Positions 16,332 through 23,608 of a stretch of 30,431 nt of DNA are shown here, in pieces (position 1 is the stretch's first letter; each line of letters starts with the position of its first letter). Source of the DNA: Granulosicoccus sp964594905. GTDB lineage: Bacteria > Pseudomonadota > Gammaproteobacteria > Granulosicoccales > Granulosicoccaceae. Position numbers and translations under genes: made by a program. Where the stretch lies: the NCBI GenBank assembly GCA_964594905.1, contig CAZQOI010000032.1, positions 1 to 30,431 of the forward strand. Reading direction: 5' to 3'. The notes under the pieces are model-generated. The model had not been told where the DNA came from, searched no databases, and saw nothing but the letters and a program-made list of their open reading frames with translations.

Positions 16332-17768
16332 TTGCCGGAGGATATCGGTGATGAGCTTTCCAAGTTACAGGATCAGGTTGCGCCTTTTTCAAGTAGCGAG
16401 GCCGTTAATGAAATTGAAACGGCGCTAGGTGCATCAGTCGATACACTTTTCAAGGAGTTTGAACATACACCTATAGCCTCCGCATCTGTAGCGCAGGTTC
16501 ATGGTGTTGTACTTGAGGATGGCAGTGAAGCCATTGTCAAAGTCTTGCGACCGGGCATAGCTGCCGTTATCGATCGTGATGTCAGTTTGATGTACGTCCT
16601 GGCTGACATTGCTGGCGCTATCTTGCGGGATGGCAAACGACTGCGCCCACGTGAAGTTGTCGCTGAATATGACAGAACCATTCACGATGAACTTGATCTT
16701 GTCGCGGAAGCCACCAATGCCGTGGTGCTGCGAAATAATTTTAAAGACTCCAATAAGCTCTATGTGCCGGAGATTTACTGGGACTACACGCGCACTAATG
16801 TACTTGTTCAGGAGCGAATTAGCGGCATATCGATTCGCGATATAGACGAGATGCGTAGTGTCGGTATGGATATGAAAAAACTCGCAGAACATGGTGTCGA
16901 GATTTTCTATCAACAAGTGTTTGACCACAATTTCTTTCATGCCGATATGCATCCGGGTAATATTTTTGTCTCACGTGAGCATCCGAATCATCCAAAGTAC
17001 ATTGCAGTTGATTTTGGCATTGTCGGGTCTCTAACTGATGAAGACCAGCGATATATCGGCGAAAACCTGTTGGCATTTTTTCAACGTGATTACCGTCGTG
17101 TAGCTCAGTTGCATATCGATTCTGGTTGGGTGCCCAGAAGTACACGAGTTAGTGAGCTTGAAGCGGGTGTTCGTGCCGTGTGCGAACCGATATTTGATAA
17201 ACCCTTGGCGGAAATTTCGTTTGGTACGGTATTGCTGCAACTCTTTCATGTTGCGCGTCGCTTTGAAATGGAAGTGCAGCCTCAACTTGTTCTATTGCAA
17301 AAGACTTTGTTGAATATCGAGGGTCTTGGACGTCAGCTTTACCCGGAGCTTGATCTGTGGGCAACTGGCAAACCGTTTCTGACCGCCTGGGTTGCCAAAC
17401 GTAATAGCCCTAAGGTACTGGCTAAAAAAATCATTGCTGAAGCACCGGCAATACTTAATGCCATGCCCGAAATGCCCATGCTTATCCATGATTTTTTAAA
17501 AGCGAATAAAGACGCCTTACAATCTCAATTACCTGAAACTGCAGGTGGTACGGTTAGTAGTAAATCTTCCTCGCAATTTGGTATTGGTAACTACCATTCA
17601 TCTGATAACAAATCACTGCGCTTTGTTATCGCGGGCGCTGCAGTACTGGTGACAAGCGGACTATGGGCGGCGGCGTCTGTAATTGCTTCGGCTGGTAATG
17701 TGAGTGGTTGGGTCTACTTTTCAGGAGTTGTAGGCATCTTGCTGATAGGTCGAGGTTTGCTGCGTTAG
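16332..17768 (+). CDS. ubiB: Ubiquinone biosynthesis protein kinase-like UbiB (5' end lost in gap)
   Basis: ABC1/ADCK-family atypical kinase/ATPase needed for ubiquinone synthesis, membrane-associated. 478 residues are visible, beginning LPEDIGDELSKLQDQVAPF; about 80 N-terminal residues, including the family's KxGQ motif, are in the gap. Seen here are SASVAQVHG (family Ala-rich loop region), IVKVLRPG (ATP-binding lysine), FFHADMHPGNIF (catalytic loop), AVDFGIVG (DFG metal site), and two C-terminal hydrophobic segments (FVIAGAAVLVTSGLWAAAS and VYFSGVVGILLIGRGLL) for membrane anchoring. Its TAG stop overlaps the stop of the convergent DUF3291 gene in the tetranucleotide TTAG. Confidence 0.95.
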   Translation: MPEDIGDELSKLQDQVAPFSSSEAVNEIETALGASVDTLFKEFEHTPIASASVAQVHGVVLEDGSEAIVKVLRPGIAAVIDRDVSLMYVLADIAGAILRDGKRLRPREVVAEYDRTIHDELDLVAEATNAVVLRNNFKDSNKLYVPEIYWDYTRTNVLVQERISGISIRDIDEMRSVGMDMKKLAEHGVEIFYQQVFDHNFFHADMHPGNIFVSREHPNHPKYIAVDFGIVGSLTDEDQRYIGENLLAFFQRDYRRVAQLHIDSGWVPRSTRVSELEAGVRAVCEPIFDKPLAEISFGTVLLQLFHVARRFEMEVQPQLVLLQKTLLNIEGLGRQLYPELDLWATGKPFLTAWVAKRNSPKVLAKKIIAEAPAILNAMPEMPMLIHDFLKANKDALQSQLPETAGGTVSSKSSSQFGIGNYHSSDNKSLRFVIAGAAVLVTSGLWAAASVIASAGNVSGWVYFSGVVGILLIGRGLLR

Positions 17769-18208
17769 CTCGGCTTGGCAAACGTCGTTTTGAATGTAAA
17801 GGCGTCTTTACTCGGTCCATCCCTTTGCAGAAGGTCAAGCCGTTCTTTGGCCTCGGTTTCAGTTGGCTGATGTCCTGCTGGAACCCACCACAGCACCATG
17901 AAAGCATTCCCCTCGCGTTTAAACCACTTCTTTCGTTGTTTCATAATATCCTTATGTGCTGTGCGATACACATAGTCGAATAAGGTCTCAACAGATTCCC
18001 AGACCGAGAGATTGACGATGAAATCGTCACCAAAGGGATTGACGGATTGAGCGTTCTCATCGCTTATGAGTCGCCAGACGAAACCATTGGAGTTTTCTGC
18101 CAAGGCATTGATCCGATCCAGCTCTGAGACAAAATCACTCAAAGTGGGTGAGTCGATGGGTGCCAGCAGATGTGCAATATTGAGCTGCGCCAGTTGCCAG
18201 TTGCTCAT
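17765..18208 (-). CDS. DUF3291 domain protein
   Basis: A 147-residue soluble protein starting MSNWQLAQLNIAHLLAPIDSP. The pattern (LAQ.N.....P.DSP....F...LD..N.LAE...GFVWRL, then SVWESVE.L..FVY...H, then W..........LWWVPAG..P...EA..RL) fits the DUF3291 family, a ferredoxin-like fold related to antibiotic-biosynthesis monooxygenases. No biochemical role is established. The frame is open a further 13 residues upstream (ATG 18247), but the family N-terminus is at 18208. It is transcribed towards ubiB, stop to stop, and divergently from the export operon. Confidence 0.85.
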   Translation of the reverse strand: MSNWQLAQLNIAHLLAPIDSPTLSDFVSELDRINALAENSNGFVWRLISDENAQSVNPFGDDFIVNLSVWESVETLFDYVYRTAHKDIMKQRKKWFKREGNAFMVLWWVPAGHQPTETEAKERLDLLQRDGPSKDAFTFKTTFAKPS

Positions 18209-18310
18209 AATGGTAATTTTTGTGTGTTGTGAATCACACGCTAACACTGCTGTACAAGCATGCCAAGTGGGCGAGCTTGATAATTGAACTACTATTGAAA
18301 ACTGGGTCGT

Positions 18311-18316
18311 AAGGAG
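18311..18316 (+). promoter_or_regulatory. Ribosome-binding site that sets the TTG start of the membrane fusion protein
   Basis: AAGGAG lies nine bases before TTG 18326. It supports the unusual TTG start, which is followed immediately by the LKKILLLLLVLIAIG membrane anchor. Confidence 0.6.
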
Positions 18317-18325
18317 CTCGTCGGT

Positions 18326-19384
18326 TTGCTCAAGAAAATATTACTACTGTTACTCGTTCTGATTGCCATCGGAATTTTCGCCTTTTGGCAGTTCCGTCCT
18401 GAGCCTGTGGTTTCCGTGTCCAAGGTCACTGTTGAAAAAGGCGATATCGTCCGTACGCTGAATTTGGTAGGCGAAGTGATCAACGATCAGACAGTTACCA
18501 TGACAGCACTTCTTGATGGAGAAATTACCTCGATCAATGCACGCGAAGGGGACACCGTACGCCAGGGACAGACACTGGCCGAACTGGACAGCAGTGAGGC
18601 CACGATGCGCCTTGAGATGGCACAAGCAGATTACGTTTACAGGCAGCAGGATCTTGAAACAACAACGCGTAATCATGAGCGACTAAGTAATTTGTCGCAA
18701 GCAGGTAATACATCAAAACGTTCACTTGATGACGCCTTGAATGCCATGCTTGGTGCAGACGCAGCCTTGAAATCCGCTAGTGCAAGTGTCGAACTGGCTG
18801 AACTTATCCTGGATAATGCTCGCGTCGATGCGCCTTTCAATGGCACCGTACTACTGCAAAGCGCAGAGATTGGTCAATGGGTAGAGGCGGGTACCAGACT
18901 CTTCTCCATCGTGTCTGATACCGGCAATGTTATTGAAGCTGAGGTGGATGCCAGTGAATGGTCGCGTGTCGAACTCGATCAAGTGGCTGAACTTAAAACA
19001 GATGCACTGCCAGATCAGCAATGGCAGAGTAAGGTTAAATGGATTGCCCCAAATATCAGTAACGACAGTGGCAATACCTTTGCCGTCAGGTTTTCTCTTA
19101 GTGAAGATTCACCCTCGTTTCTATTGGGTCAAGAACTCGATGTGGATCTTGAACTTGATCGTGCAAATGGAGTACTTGTTGTGCCCTTGCAGGCCTTGAT
19201 CGAGGAATCGCCAGGTAAATTTTTCACTTATCTAGCCAGTAACGGTGAAGCAACGCGTCGTGACGTGACAATAGGCATGAAGAATCTGATTAATGCTGAA
19301 GTTACTGATGGTTTGAATCAAGGTGATATCGTCATTTTACCTGGACGTCATAGACTCTTTGATGGAATGGCGATCAGTGATTGA
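18326..19384 (+). CDS. Periplasmic membrane fusion protein (MacA/HlyD family) of an ABC exporter
   Basis: A 352-residue adaptor that bridges an inner-membrane transporter and an outer-membrane channel. It has an N-terminal anchor or signal (LLLLLVLIAIGIFAFW), two halves of a lipoyl-like barrel (GEITSINAREGDTVRQGQTLAELDSS and ARVDAPFNGTVL..AEIGQWVEAGTRLFSI), a helical hairpin between them (about 95-165), and beta-barrel and membrane-proximal domains (DVDLELDRANGVLVVPLQALIE, LNQGDIVILPG). The TTG start follows AAGGAG. Its stop overlaps the start region of the ATPase gene. With the next two genes it forms a MacA-MacB-like set in which ATPase and permease are separate. Substrate unknown. Confidence 0.88.
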   Translation: MLKKILLLLLVLIAIGIFAFWQFRPEPVVSVSKVTVEKGDIVRTLNLVGEVINDQTVTMTALLDGEITSINAREGDTVRQGQTLAELDSSEATMRLEMAQADYVYRQQDLETTTRNHERLSNLSQAGNTSKRSLDDALNAMLGADAALKSASASVELAELILDNARVDAPFNGTVLLQSAEIGQWVEAGTRLFSIVSDTGNVIEAEVDASEWSRVELDQVAELKTDALPDQQWQSKVKWIAPNISNDSGNTFAVRFSLSEDSPSFLLGQELDVDLELDRANGVLVVPLQALIEESPGKFFTYLASNGEATRRDVTIGMKNLINAEVTDGLNQGDIVILPGRHRLFDGMAISD

Positions 19385-20048
19385 ACTTGATCAACTGAAC
19401 AAGAGTTTTACGACAGCAGCTGGAAAGCTGCCAATACTCAAAGATGTGTCACTTGAAATATCAAAAGGCGAGTTCGTTGCCATTATGGGGCCATCTGGTT
19501 CTGGCAAGAGTACTTTGCTGAATGTGCTGGGTTGTCTGGATGCGTTTGACAATGGACGCTACGTCTTTGGCGATGTCAATGTAGAGAGCCTGGATTCCGA
19601 CGCTCTGGCCGCTTTGCGCTGTAACGCCTTCGGTTTTGTATTTCAAAACTTCAACCTGGTACCGCAATTGAGTGCCTGGCGAAACGTCGAACTGCCACTG
19701 ATTTATAGCGGTAAGTCGCGTAAGGTACGAAAACAGATTGCCGAGGCAAAACTTGCCCAACTTGGCCTTGACGAGCGCACCGAGCATCGGCCAGTAGAGC
19801 TCTCCGGTGGGCAGCAACAGCGTGTTGCTATTGCACGTGCCTTGATCAATGAACCGGATGTCATTATTGCTGACGAACCTACTGGTAGCCTTGACAGCGA
19901 AACCAGTCACGAGATCATGCAAGTGCTCGCGTCATTGCATAAACAGGGAACCACCATCGTGATGGTGACGCATGAAAACGAAATAGCAGCTTATGCCAGT
20001 CGATTGGTTCGCCTGCGCGATGGTCGAATAGCCGAGAGTGCCGCATGA
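19377..20048 (+). CDS. ABC transporter ATPase (MacB/LolD-like)
   Basis: The nucleotide-binding subunit of the export system. Walker A GPSGSGKST, the Q-loop in VFQNFNLVPQL, the signature LSGGQQQRVAIARAL, Walker B VIIADEPTGSLDS and the switch histidine in MVTHE are all intact; the LolD/MacB-type 'DEPTGSLDS' and short length (223 residues) identify the subfamily. GTG 19377 gives the typical start (MIELDQLNKSF) and overlaps the upstream gene's stop by eight bases. An ATG at 19362 would add five residues. The stop overlaps the permease start (ATGA). Confidence 0.92.
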   Translation: MIELDQLNKSFTTAAGKLPILKDVSLEISKGEFVAIMGPSGSGKSTLLNVLGCLDAFDNGRYVFGDVNVESLDSDALAALRCNAFGFVFQNFNLVPQLSAWRNVELPLIYSGKSRKVRKQIAEAKLAQLGLDERTEHRPVELSGGQQQRVAIARALINEPDVIIADEPTGSLDSETSHEIMQVLASLHKQGTTIVMVTHENEIAAYASRLVRLRDGRIAESAA

Positions 20049-21283
20049 GAATTCTCATCGATAGTTTTCATCAAGCTGTTCGAGCCTTGGTTGATCATCG
20101 CCTTAGAACTGCATTGAGCATTCTGGGTATCACCATCGGTATCGCTGCCGTTATGGCCGTGAGTACTATCAGCAAGGGTGGTAACTACATTGTTTATTCT
20201 GAGCTTGAGACTTTTGGGCTCAACTCGGTGTGGGTCTATCGTGATCACAACTTTGATTCAGGTGGTAAAAGACGGCGCTCAGGAAGTGGTATCAATAACG
20301 ACGACTATGAAGCACTGCGCGTGAACATGACGGGTATGGGTATCAGACGGGTCACGCCTGTGGTCTACCCAGACGATAGAACAGAATTCACGCAGCGCGG
20401 GCGCAGCATGAATGTTCAGCTGCTAGGTGTTGGACGGGAATATCATGAAGTGACCAATGACGCCCTGACAGATGGACGTCGTTTCCACCAGGCCGATATC
20501 GATGAAAAGAACCCTGTCGTTATCGTAGGCCCGACTGTAGTTGAGCGTTTGGCTGATGCCACTCTGCCACCAGTCGGCCAGACGATTCGTTACAACAAAA
20601 AGCGGTTTGTGATTATTGGTGTGCTTAAACGCAAGAGTCGGGATTTCTTATCCAGCATAGGTTCAGTGGGTGGACAGGATGCAAACGACCGCATACTGCT
20701 TCCCTATACAACACTTCAGCAAATGCGTGGCAGAGATGCGATTGCTAACTTCCATGTCGAGGTAGCAGAGTTTGATGAGGCTGATCTCGTAGCTTCACGT
20801 GTGAAAACACATCTTGAAAATCGTAACCCGAATGGATTTGCGTACAAGTCCGAAACCATGGCTAGCTATATCAGCACAACCAACACAATTCTCGGTGGCG
20901 TTGCAATCGTTGGTATTGTTGCCGCATCCATTTCCTTGCTTGTGGGTGGTATGGGCATCATGAACATGATGGGTACGGCAGTGCTTGAACGCACTCGCGA
21001 AATTGGAGTACGTAAAGCCATCGGCGCTCGTGAAAAGGACATTCTGCTGCAATTCCTGCTCGAGGCCGGTTTGATCAGCATAGTCGGTGGCTTGCTCGGG
21101 CTTCTGATTGGAGGTCTTGCCAGTGTCGCGTTGGCGTTCGCAACGGGGTTTCCCGTCATTCCGTCGCCGGTCAGTATTGTGGGCGCTTTGGCAGTATCGA
21201 TCACGGTCGGCCTGTTGTCGGGCTATCTGCCGGCAAGACGAGCCGCCAAACTACGCCCCGTTGAAGCGCTTAGAAGCGACTGA
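20045..21283 (+). CDS. ABC transporter permease (MacB/FtsX family)
   Basis: A 412-residue inner-membrane permease with the MacB topology: one N-terminal membrane segment (ALSILGITIGIAAVMAV, about 21-40), a large periplasmic domain (about 45-275), and three C-terminal segments (GVAIVGIVAASISLLVGGMGIM, LLEAGLISIVGGLLGLLIGGLASVAL, IVGALAVSITVGLLSGYLP). The cytoplasmic loop REIGVRKAIGAREKDILLQF is the FtsX-type coupling helix, and the C-terminus PARRAAKLRPVEALR is standard. It overlaps the ATPase gene by four bases. No TolC-like outer-membrane gene is in the window, so an outside channel would be needed for export to the medium. No terminator is obvious; TATGC-TTTT-GCATA at 21317-21330 is a short hairpin. 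Confidence 0.92.
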   Translation: MRILIDSFHQAVRALVDHRLRTALSILGITIGIAAVMAVSTISKGGNYIVYSELETFGLNSVWVYRDHNFDSGGKRRRSGSGINNDDYEALRVNMTGMGIRRVTPVVYPDDRTEFTQRGRSMNVQLLGVGREYHEVTNDALTDGRRFHQADIDEKNPVVIVGPTVVERLADATLPPVGQTIRYNKKRFVIIGVLKRKSRDFLSSIGSVGGQDANDRILLPYTTLQQMRGRDAIANFHVEVAEFDEADLVASRVKTHLENRNPNGFAYKSETMASYISTTNTILGGVAIVGIVAASISLLVGGMGIMNMMGTAVLERTREIGVRKAIGAREKDILLQFLLEAGLISIVGGLLGLLIGGLASVALAFATGFPVIPSPVSIVGALAVSITVGLLSGYLPARRAAKLRPVEALRSD

Positions 21284-21357
21284 AAGCCATTACCTATGCG
21301 GTTTATGAGATTATCTTATGCTTTTGCATAGCAGTGCTCGATGATCTGGCAGCAACA

Positions 21358-21404
21358 TTGCATCGCTGTTCGTCTAACGATGATACGAAGATTCAGCGAT
21401 GCAA
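21358..21404 (+). promoter_or_regulatory. Inverted repeat whose right arm contains a start codon
   Basis: TTGCATCGCTG (21358-21368) is the exact reverse complement of CAGCGATGCAA (21394-21404), and the ATG in the right arm (21399-21401) is the start of the next gene. Inside it, TTCGT (21369-21373) pairs with ACGAA (21385-21389), leaving an 11-base loop and a 4-base bulge. In RNA this would bury the start codon in a 16-pair stem. It may act as a translational switch or as an operator in DNA. Confidence 0.6.
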
Positions 21405-21713
21405 CAGATTCAACCAGAACCACTTTGGGACGAAGGCATTTCCTCATTTCTGCTTGGCGAATATGAACAGCGCCAGGTCCCTCTGACGATTGAAGATTTG
21501 CAAGTCTTTGCCAATGACCACGCAGTGCGCGTTGGCGACATTCTGGAAACGTTGTTCCTGATGGCGATCTACGGCGAGTGGCGTTACACAGATGCAGAGG
21601 GTAACGATCAGAAGCTTGATGAAGAAGCACTGAACTCTTTGTATGCAAAAGGTCGACTCACGGGCGAAGATCTAAAAGCGTTTTCTGGCTTGTGGCATCC
21701 GACGGCCAGCTGA
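21399..21713 (+). CDS. Small acidic protein of unknown family (104 residues)
   Basis: I do not recognise this protein. It is soluble, acidic and predicted largely helical, with no signal peptide, membrane span or cysteine. It begins MQQIQPEPLWDEGISSFLLGEY, has a hydrophobic helix around residues 45-58 (VGDILETLFLMAIYGEW), and ends LTGEDLKAFSGLWHPTAS. The frame is open from just after the hairpin, and codon use looks like that of its neighbours. It lies 115 bases after the permease gene and 264 bases before dmdA, so it may be a single-gene unit. The start codon is inside an inverted repeat, and only a weak GAAG is available as ribosome-binding site. A start further downstream is not supported by any ATG near the N-terminus. 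Confidence 0.7.
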   Translation: MQQIQPEPLWDEGISSFLLGEYEQRQVPLTIEDLQVFANDHAVRVGDILETLFLMAIYGEWRYTDAEGNDQKLDEEALNSLYAKGRLTGEDLKAFSGLWHPTAS

Positions 21714-21977
21714 TATCTATCTTTTTTGTTCGTTAATTTTTTGGCCGCTCCTGGTATACATAACAGGGCGATTTGAGAAAGCTTCAATGGCTAGCATTGA
21801 AGTTCGGCTGTTTTCAGGCTGCTGAATCCGTCGTAAATCCAGATCCAGACGACACTGGATCGCACCCAAAGCAAATTTCTTGAATTAATTTAGATCGGCA
21901 GCTAATTATTGGTTGCGCATACTGGCACTCAGGTACTAAATTAGCCGGCCAATTACGTCGGCACGTGTCTTCTCATC
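21714..21977 (+). promoter_or_regulatory. Structured 264-base leader region upstream of dmdA
   Basis: No gene is visible. Several hairpins occur in order. CGC(T)CCTG pairs with CAGGGCG (21746-21770, one bulge). CTTCAATG pairs with CATTGAAG around a 5-base loop (21782-21802), extendable by a wobble and an A-T pair. GATCCAG pairs with CTGGATC (21842-21861). GCTAATT (21901-21907) can pair with AATTAGC (21939-21945), and GCCG (21944-21947) with CGGC (21959-21962); these last two overlap and cannot form together. The first two could be the terminator of the upstream gene, although no long T-tract follows them. The rest could be a dmdA mRNA leader. No known riboswitch class was recognised. Confidence 0.4.
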
Positions 21978-23126
21978 ATGACCCTTCCTCTGATAACTTT
22001 TTCAAGGCGGCTCCGTGAATCTCCCTTTACCTCTAGAGTTTTGGAGGGCGGTGCAAAATCACTGACGGTTTACAACCACACACTATTGCCAAGTTGGTTT
22101 AGAACGCTTGCAGAAGATTACTGGCACCTTGTTGAGCATGTGCAGGTATGGGATGTGTCCTGTGAAAGGCAGGTGCAGCTAAAAGGACCGGATGCACTAA
22201 AACTGGTTCAGTGGATGACACCCAGAGACGTATCAAAAGCCGCTGCAGATCAATGCTTCTATGTGCCGCTTTGTGATGAACGCGGGCGAATAATTAATGA
22301 CCCTATTGCCATTAATGTCGCTGAAGATACCTGGTGGTTAAGCATCGCAGATTCAGATATCTACCTTTGGGCCAAAGGTCTTGCTCTGGGTGCAAAGCTT
22401 GATGTAGAAGTCACTGCACCGAAGGTCTGGCCGGTCGCTGTTCAGGGTCCCAAGTCTGAGCAGCTTATGTCACGAATATTTGGTGAAGAGGTAACCTCAA
22501 TTCGATTCTTTCGCTATAAAAGGCTAGCTTATCGTGGCCACGAATTTATCGTCGCGCGATCAGGTTGGTCTGGCCAGGGAGGGTTTGAAATATATGTTGA
22601 TGATGCTGAGCTTGGAGTAAGCCTTTGGGACGAGCTATTTGAAATTGGTGAAGATCTCAACGTTGGTCATGGCTGCCCTAACAACATAGAACGTATGGAG
22701 TCCGGGCTACTGTCGTATGGCAGTGATATGGATTCAGACAACACGCCGCTGGAATGTGGCTTGGACAAGTATTGCCATCTGGATGTCGATTTACCGAGCA
22801 TGAGCATAGAAGCACTAAGGCGACAGCGCGACGAAGGTGTTCCACGTCGATTGATGGGTGTTGTGTCTCCGTCAGCACCAAGTGCATCGTCCAAGAACCA
22901 ATTGCTCGTAGACAATAACCCAGTAGAGGAAATAACTTCTCAAACCTTGTCGGGAAAATACGATGCCTGGCTTGGCTTTGCCATGCTCGATACCGAGACG
23001 ATTAACAAGCTTCAGAAAGATGATGCCAATTTTCAATTGCAGTGTGATGCGCAACTTTACAAAGCTACACTGTGCGAATTGCCATTCAAATTGGAAGATA
23101 TGAATCTGATTGTTCGTCCTCACTAG
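21978..23126 (+). CDS. dmdA: Dimethylsulfoniopropionate (DMSP) demethylase
   Basis: A tetrahydrofolate-dependent enzyme related to glycine-cleavage T protein that moves a methyl group from DMSP to THF, giving methylmercaptopropionate. The 382 residues have the GcvT-like layout: SRRLRESPFTSRV near 9, YNHTLLP near 31, EDYWHL..HVQVWDVSCERQVQL near 46, IADSDIYLWAKGLALG near 116, VQGPKS near 155, ARSGWSGQGGFEIYV near 193, and GCPNNIERMESGLLSYGSDMDSDNTPLECGLDKY near 234. These segments match Pelagibacter DmdA as I recall it, more closely than GcvT. DmdA-like GcvT relatives with other substrates exist, so the substrate is not certain. It converges with the GNAT gene. No clear ribosome-binding site precedes the ATG. 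Confidence 0.8.
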   Translation: MTLPLITFSRRLRESPFTSRVLEGGAKSLTVYNHTLLPSWFRTLAEDYWHLVEHVQVWDVSCERQVQLKGPDALKLVQWMTPRDVSKAAADQCFYVPLCDERGRIINDPIAINVAEDTWWLSIADSDIYLWAKGLALGAKLDVEVTAPKVWPVAVQGPKSEQLMSRIFGEEVTSIRFFRYKRLAYRGHEFIVARSGWSGQGGFEIYVDDAELGVSLWDELFEIGEDLNVGHGCPNNIERMESGLLSYGSDMDSDNTPLECGLDKYCHLDVDLPSMSIEALRRQRDEGVPRRLMGVVSPSAPSASSKNQLLVDNNPVEEITSQTLSGKYDAWLGFAMLDTETINKLQKDDANFQLQCDAQLYKATLCELPFKLEDMNLIVRPH

Positions 23127-23140
23127 TCAGGTACAAGGCG

Positions 23141-23608
23141 CTAAACAGATTTTCTAAAAAATACCCTGTTAAATCCATCTTGCTGTTTTCGATCAACTTC
23201 GATATAGCCGAGCTTTGGATACATGGTGAGGTTTTCTGTCATTGCTTCGTTTGTATAAAGCTCAACGGCGGTTAGATCTTCCTGGCGGGCAGTTTGCTCT
23301 GCGAAGTTAATCAGTGATTTACCGATACCTTTGCCTTCATAGCTGGGCATCACTGCAACGTTTTCCAGATGCAGGTGGTCTCCTTCGCGGTAGAACACGA
23401 TATAACCGGAAAAGTTTGATTCGTACAGTGCAATGTGGATCTGGCCAAGCGTAATTTGCTTGGCAAAATCAGCGTTCATCGGGGCTGGCTCTCGTCCCAT
23501 CCGTTCAATGTATTTTGTGTAGGCCTTACGAGCACAGTGTTGAATGCTCTTTAGATCATCGGTCGTTGCCAGCTGTATCACGGCTGGGTACTGGCATTCC
23601 TCATTCAT
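23141..23608 (-). CDS. GNAT family N-acetyltransferase
   Basis: A 155-residue acetyl-CoA-dependent acetyltransferase of unknown substrate. The fold signature is clear: HLHLENVAVMPSYEGKGIGKSLINFAEQTAR (about 78-108) is the acetyl-CoA loop, with EGKGIG where the classic motif is (Q/R)xxGx(G/A), and LYTNEAMTENLTMYPKLGYIEVDR is the usual C-terminal segment. Its ATG follows the carbonic anhydrase stop codon directly (TAG then ATG, no spacer), so the two are co-transcribed and probably translationally coupled. It ends 14 bases from the dmdA stop. Confidence 0.88.
   Translation of the reverse strand: MNEECQYPAVIQLATTDDLKSIQHCARKAYTKYIERMGREPAPMNADFAKQITLGQIHIALYESNFSGYIVFYREGDHLHLENVAVMPSYEGKGIGKSLINFAEQTARQEDLTAVELYTNEAMTENLTMYPKLGYIEVDRKQQDGFNRVFFRKSV

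Noticed and set aside
16194..16392. Coding frames that run through the N block, including an apparent ubiJ end and a ubiB start
   Set aside because: Frames across an unknown-length gap are meaningless; the genes were cut at the gap edges.
21317..21330. TATGC-TTTT-GCATA after the permease gene as a terminator
   Set aside because: Short A/T-rich stem and no following T run; only mentioned with the permease.
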